A stretch of DNA of 8,586 nucleotides from Candidatus Sericytochromatia bacterium. GTDB lineage: Bacteria; Cyanobacteriota; Sericytochromatia; UBA7694. The notes beneath the pieces were generated by a model. It saw only the letters and a program-made list of their open reading frames with translations. It did not search any database and was not told the origin of the DNA. Location: the NCBI GenBank assembly GCA_913773825.1, contig CAJYHH010000592.1, positions 1 to 8,586 of the forward strand. The letters are read 5' to 3'. A program made the position numbers and the translations under genes. Positions 5,619 to 8,586 of this stretch are shown piece after piece (position 1 is the first letter of the stretch; each line of letters starts with the position of its first letter).

Positions 5619-6955
5619 TGCAAAATCAGGTTCTAATCGGCTTGAGTAAGCTGTTGGCTTTGTTCTTACTTGGCCAGCAGGCATTCGCTGAATCGCTTGT
5701 CACGCCCTCTCAGTTAGAAGCAAAGACAGATACCAAAGAAGAAGTGACAACAGACTTGGCTGAGCCTGCGCCGATACGTTCAGCAATCAATTTTAGTAAA
5801 GTGATTGGCTGGCCCAAGGGCATCACGCCCAAGGCGCCACCGGGCTTTTTTGTCAGTCATTTTGCCACAGACCTGATTTATCCGCGCCAAATGCATCAAG
5901 CCCCCAATGGCGATGTGCTGGTTGCTGAGGCGAATACTGAAATCAAAGGTTTTAGCCGCTTGCCGATGGAGTTGATCGGCTATACTCGCGCCCAGCGCGC
6001 TGATAAGAGCGCTAATCGGATTACCCGCTTACATGATGCTGACGGCGATGGCTTTTATGAAAGCCGAAGCGTCTTGTTATCTGAGCTGAATCAGCCCTTT
6101 GGGATGCAGGTCCTGGGCAAGTTTCTGTATGTGGCCTGCACAGACGCACTCTGGCGTTTTCCCTATACAGGTTCAGAGGAGCAGATTACGGCTCCTGGTC
6201 AGAAGCTGCTGGATTTGCCAGCGGGTGGCTATAACAATCACTGGACCCGTAATCTTACGGTTAGCCCGGATGGACGTAAGCTTTATATTGCTGTAGGCTC
6301 TGGCAGCAATATCGCAGAGCGCGGTTTAGCTCACGAACACCGACGGGCCGCCATTTTAGAAGTGGATTTAGAGGGTGGCAATGAGCGTATTTATGCAGAC
6401 GGTCTGCGTAATCCAGTCGGTATGGCCTTTGCGCCAGGCAGCAACACGCTCTGGACGGTTGTCAACGAGCGCGATGGCTTAGGGGATGAGCTGGTTCCAG
6501 ACTATTTAACTTCTGTGCAGCCCGGTGGCTTTTATGGCTGGCCAGACAGCTATTTTGGTTCTCATCCGGACCCGCGCGTTGAGCAGCGACCTGAAAAAGT
6601 CGCCAGTGCGATTGTGCCAGATTTGGCTTTAGGCTCACATACTGCTTCACTCGGCCTGGGTTTTTATACGGGCACAGCCTTTCCGGCTGCTTATCGCGGT
6701 GGAGCCTTTATTGGCCAGCATGGTTCCTGGAATCGCTCTGAGCTGACGGGTTATCGCGTGGCTTATGTGCCCTTTAATCAAGGTAAGCCTGCTGGGCCAC
6801 CCCAGGACTTTCTCAATGGCTTTATTGCCAGCGTTGAACGCAATGAGGTCTATGGCCGGCCCGCCAGCGTGCTAATGCTGCGCGACGGCAGCTTATTAGT
6901 CGCTGACGATGCCGGTAACACAGTTTGGCGCGTTAGAGCAATCTGGAACGGCTAA
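5618..6955 (+). CDS. Exported sorbosone dehydrogenase family (PQQ-type beta-propeller) protein
   Basis: The ATG at 5618 overlaps the preceding TGA stop (TGATG); the TTG one codon earlier is unlikely. Product is 445 aa. An N-terminal signal peptide (LIGLSKLLALFLLGQQAFAES) predicts export, with no lipobox. The mature part begins a six-bladed propeller typical of the soluble glucose/sorbosone dehydrogenase family: PPGFFVSHFATDLIYPRQM, DVLVAEANTEI, a D-x-D-x-D-G calcium-type loop (DADGDGFYE), QPFGMQV, GLRNPVGMAF, then NERDGLGDELVPDY (near residue 283), FYGWP, HTASLGLGFY (near 341) and FIGQHGSWNRS (near 368). Members are annotated as PQQ-dependent sugar or sorbosone dehydrogenases, but real substrates are mostly untested. 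No PQQ biosynthesis gene is in the window. Residues about 20-60 are a linker rich in Glu/Lys/Thr. Family assignment is strong, substrate unknown. Confidence 0.9.
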   Translation: MQNQVLIGLSKLLALFLLGQQAFAESLVTPSQLEAKTDTKEEVTTDLAEPAPIRSAINFSKVIGWPKGITPKAPPGFFVSHFATDLIYPRQMHQAPNGDVLVAEANTEIKGFSRLPMELIGYTRAQRADKSANRITRLHDADGDGFYESRSVLLSELNQPFGMQVLGKFLYVACTDALWRFPYTGSEEQITAPGQKLLDLPAGGYNNHWTRNLTVSPDGRKLYIAVGSGSNIAERGLAHEHRRAAILEVDLEGGNERIYADGLRNPVGMAFAPGSNTLWTVVNERDGLGDELVPDYLTSVQPGGFYGWPDSYFGSHPDPRVEQRPEKVASAIVPDLALGSHTASLGLGFYTGTAFPAAYRGGAFIGQHGSWNRSELTGYRVAYVPFNQGKPAGPPQDFLNGFIASVERNEVYGRPASVLMLRDGSLLVADDAGNTVWRVRAIWNG

Positions 6956-6978
6956 GTAGCGGTTTAGAGGGTTTAGGT

Positions 6979-7425
6979 TCAGCTTTCACGGTGTGGCACA
7001 ACTAAAACTGGGCAAGGCGCATGGTGCAAGACATAATTGCTGACGCTGCCCAACAGCACGGAGCTGATTGTGCCTAAACCCCGACTGCCCATCATAATCA
7101 GGTCCTGACCTGCTCCCTGCTCCACAATTAAAGCGCCAGGATGGCCCCGACGCACCACAAGCTGACAGCTGATACCAGCTGATTGAAACTGCTGCTGAAT
7201 CTCTTTGAGCCGTTGATTGGCATAATCGCGAATATCAGTCTCAATTTTGTCGAGAATTTCAGGCGCTGGCGGGTTATACAGCCCCATTGCCGGAGAGACT
7301 AAAAACTCTTCGGCATATAACACGGTCACGTTGGCTTGCGATTGTTTGGCCATTGCCAAAACATGGGGGATTACGGCTTCAGAAGCCTCAGAAAGATCGT
7401 GTGGAAAAAGAATCTGTTTGTACAT
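6979..7425 (-). CDS. Universal stress protein, single UspA domain, ATP-binding type
   Basis: 148 aa, the usual length of a one-domain Usp. ATG start (complement of 7423-7425) with AAAGGAG upstream. It begins MYKQILFPHDLSEAS, with the conserved nucleotide-pocket Asp at position 10. It carries the complete ATP-binding signature G-2x-G-9x-G-S from residue 113 (GSRG, nine residues, GS), followed by the family ending APCPVLVVP. This marks it as an ATP-binding Usp of the MJ0577 type rather than the non-binding E. coli UspA type. Such proteins act in the cytoplasm in stress, dormancy or oxygen-limited survival, usually as regulators. It is convergent with the dehydrogenase gene (23 nt apart) with no obvious terminator between. 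An FNR-like box lies about 100 nt upstream of its start. Confidence 0.95.
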   Translation of the reverse strand: MYKQILFPHDLSEASEAVIPHVLAMAKQSQANVTVLYAEEFLVSPAMGLYNPPAPEILDKIETDIRDYANQRLKEIQQQFQSAGISCQLVVRRGHPGALIVEQGAGQDLIMMGSRGLGTISSVLLGSVSNYVLHHAPCPVLVVPHRES

Positions 7426-7523
7426 TTGATGTCTCCTTTGGCCCTCAGATACTGAGTCAGAGTTTGCGTTTTTATCTTAACGCAGGTTAGCCAAAAGCAT
7501 CCTGAGTAAGGCCAGGGTATTTG

Positions 7524-7537
7524 TTGATTTTGATCAG
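7524..7537. promoter_or_regulatory. FNR/CRP-family-like binding site between divergent genes
   Basis: TTGAT-TTTG-ATCAG matches the FNR consensus TTGAT-N4-ATCAA at 9 of 10 positions. It lies between the minus-strand usp gene and the plus-strand gene at 7579. For usp it would lie about 63 bp upstream of a start implied by TAAGAT (complement of 7474-7479), a typical activator distance. For the plus-strand gene it would sit just upstream of a GATACT (7542-7547) -10-like element and could repress. Usp genes are known targets of FNR/Anr in other bacteria. The regulator itself is not in the window. Confidence 0.45.
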
Positions 7538-7578
7538 GCCTGATACTGTGGATTGAAAGAGCTTTAGAGGCTGAGTAT

Positions 7579-8457
7579 TTGTCTGAGATTAAAGAATTTC
7601 TTGATCCGCCGTTTCGCTGGGATCTCACTCACCGTCGTCGTTTGGGAAGCTTACTCGAAGGTGAGAGAGCATCAAGGTATGCTGGTTTTGAACAGGATAT
7701 TTTGACATGTTGCTCACGTGTTCTTGCTTTTGCTGGTAATAGTGAACTTGTTTTTATCGGTCGCTCGCCTGAAAGTGTATTTGATCAGTTGAGCGGCTTG
7801 CTCTATGACAGCAGTTGGTTTGAGCGTTTGATACTCCTGCATTTTTCGATGCGTTTTTGTAGTGAAGCCTCAATTCGTCAAGAGTTGCCTGGAGCGATTC
7901 CCGCTTTACGTGCCTATTTTGAAAGCCTTAGCTTAGATCCACATGGACTTATTCAGCGTCCGCGACCTGTTGCTTTAATTGATCTGGTCGATTCTGGTGA
8001 TACATTCGGCCGGCTGATTCGTTTTTTGGCCAACTGGAGTGATGAGGAAAACTGTCATTGGGAGGCCGTGCGAGCAAAAATTCGTCTGATTGGTTTGACC
8101 ATGCGCACTCAAACCAGCCCAAAAACTTGGCGTTGGCAGCAGCATGCTAAATGGATTCATTTACTCGGGACTTCAGCTGTTAAAAATGTTTCTCTCCCTC
8201 CTGAGCTCTGGCTCTATATTGGGAATACCCAGCCCAAGGTGAGTCGTTCTTACACGCCAGAAGATTGGGGTGAGCTACAGGCATCAAAACCGAGTTATCT
8301 TTCTGAACAACTCAAAGCTCTACGTTTAGCTCATTTTTTGTTTGAGCGAGGCCGTAAGGCGGAGCTACGCCAAAGCTTTGCGCGTATGCTGGTTCGAGAG
8401 CCTGCTATGAATGAAGCGTGGTTTAGAAAACTGGCTCTTGAAATCCGGCAGACTTGA
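7579..8457 (+). CDS. Uncharacterised protein with phosphoribosyltransferase-like motif, 292 aa
   Basis: The start is TTG at 7579, supported by AGAGG with 8 nt spacing; no upstream in-frame start was found. No signal peptide or membrane segment is seen. Two blocks suggest a phosphoribosyltransferase-like fold. One is ELVFIGRSPESVFDQLSGLL (residues 56-75), like the early beta strand and loop. The other is VALIDLVDSGDTF (131-143), which fits the PRPP-binding pattern of hydrophobic strand, Asp, then (T/S)-G-x-T, here Asp135, Asp138 and S-G-D-T at 139-142. The region after about residue 180 is Trp-rich (KTWRWQQHAKWIH, ELWLYIG) and the C-terminal 60 residues are helical and charged. The second acidic residue of the usual Asp-Asp pair is Leu136, so catalysis is uncertain. 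It may be a non-catalytic member or act on an unknown substrate. Codon use is more AT-rich in wobble positions than in the neighbouring operon, by impression only. Confidence 0.75.
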   Translation: MSEIKEFLDPPFRWDLTHRRRLGSLLEGERASRYAGFEQDILTCCSRVLAFAGNSELVFIGRSPESVFDQLSGLLYDSSWFERLILLHFSMRFCSEASIRQELPGAIPALRAYFESLSLDPHGLIQRPRPVALIDLVDSGDTFGRLIRFLANWSDEENCHWEAVRAKIRLIGLTMRTQTSPKTWRWQQHAKWIHLLGTSAVKNVSLPPELWLYIGNTQPKVSRSYTPEDWGELQASKPSYLSEQLKALRLAHFLFERGRKAELRQSFARMLVREPAMNEAWFRKLALEIRQT

Positions 8458-8490
8458 GCCTCTTAAATTTGAGCAAATTTTGAGTCTGCG

Positions 8491-8538
8491 CCATAGCCCA
8501 TAGCCCATAGCCCACGGCCTATCTCCTATGGCCCATAG
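8491..8538. repeat. Short tandem repeat of 7-bp unit CCATAGC, with degenerate continuation
   Basis: Three exact copies of CCATAGC at 8491-8511 plus a partial CCA (8512-8514) are followed by a degenerate stretch that ends in the odd palindrome CTATGG-C-CCATAG (8526-8538). It starts 33 nt after the stop codon of the upstream gene. This looks like slippage-type satellite DNA; the inverted end copy allows a small hairpin. Confidence 0.8.
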
Positions 8539-8553
8539 CCTCCTCACATCCCG

Positions 8554-8586
8554 TATACTGATGTCATAGCCTGTCTGCCAGAAAGG
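8554..8586 (+). promoter_or_regulatory. Possible promoter and ribosome binding site of a gene beyond the right edge
   Basis: TATACT (8554-8559, 5/6 match to -10) lies about 22 nt before the final bases AGAAAGG, a Shine-Dalgarno-like string. No good -35 is visible. If real, a plus-strand gene starts within a few bases after the window. Confidence 0.25.

Noticed and set aside
7371..7628. Minus-strand frame of 85 codons covering the usp start and its upstream region
   Set aside because: It overlaps the confident usp and the start of the 7579 gene, and its sequence has no family resemblance.

Overview
The window is about 8.6 kb of ordinary-looking bacterial chromosome with moderate GC content. 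Genes lie on both strands. A lipoprotein with a clear lipobox points to a bacterial envelope that processes lipoproteins, and CreD, a PATAN/DUF4388 regulator, a sorbosone-dehydrogenase-like enzyme and a Usp protein together suggest a free-living Gram-negative-type bacterium. DUF4388 is common in delta-proteobacterial lineages, Cyanobacteria and relatives such as Sericytochromatia/'Blackallbacteria'. A member of one of those groups is my guess, not something the sequence proves. No rRNA, tRNA, transposase, prophage gene or convincing CRISPR array was seen.

Left third (1-3050). A creD-like gene runs off the left edge on the minus strand. Its promoter region carries two matching 19-bp inverted repeats that look like operators. 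Two small minus-strand genes follow (720-1109 and 1254-1535). They have no family I recognise but share a core and appear to be paralogues. A divergent plus-strand gene (1658-3046) encodes a large predicted lipoprotein that probably folds as a beta-propeller-like domain.

Middle (3050-4090). Two more very small minus-strand genes (3067-3252 and 3632-3805) are paralogues of each other, sharing FESVL and AHQ motifs and a co-linear 46-residue C-terminal region. Between them lie a strong, probably bidirectional terminator and a roughly 240-bp mosaic of direct repeats and hairpins. The stretch from 3806 to 4094 has no gene but contains a plausible promoter for the next gene.

Right half (4095-8586). 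A regulator with two consecutive receiver-PATAN modules is joined through a TGATG stop/start overlap to an exported sorbosone-dehydrogenase-family (PQQ-type beta-propeller) enzyme, so the two are probably co-transcribed and translationally coupled. A minus-strand universal stress protein gene follows, divergent from a plus-strand gene of unknown function with a phosphoribosyltransferase-like motif. The divergent region between them holds a 9/10 match to the FNR/CRP-family box TTGAT-N4-ATCAA. The window ends in a short array of 7-bp tandem repeats and what may be the promoter and ribosome binding site of a gene starting just beyond the right edge.

I do not see a clear-cut new defence or mobile system. 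The most novel material is the two families of small paralogous genes, the repeat mosaic between one pair, and the double receiver-PATAN regulator coupled to an exported oxidoreductase.
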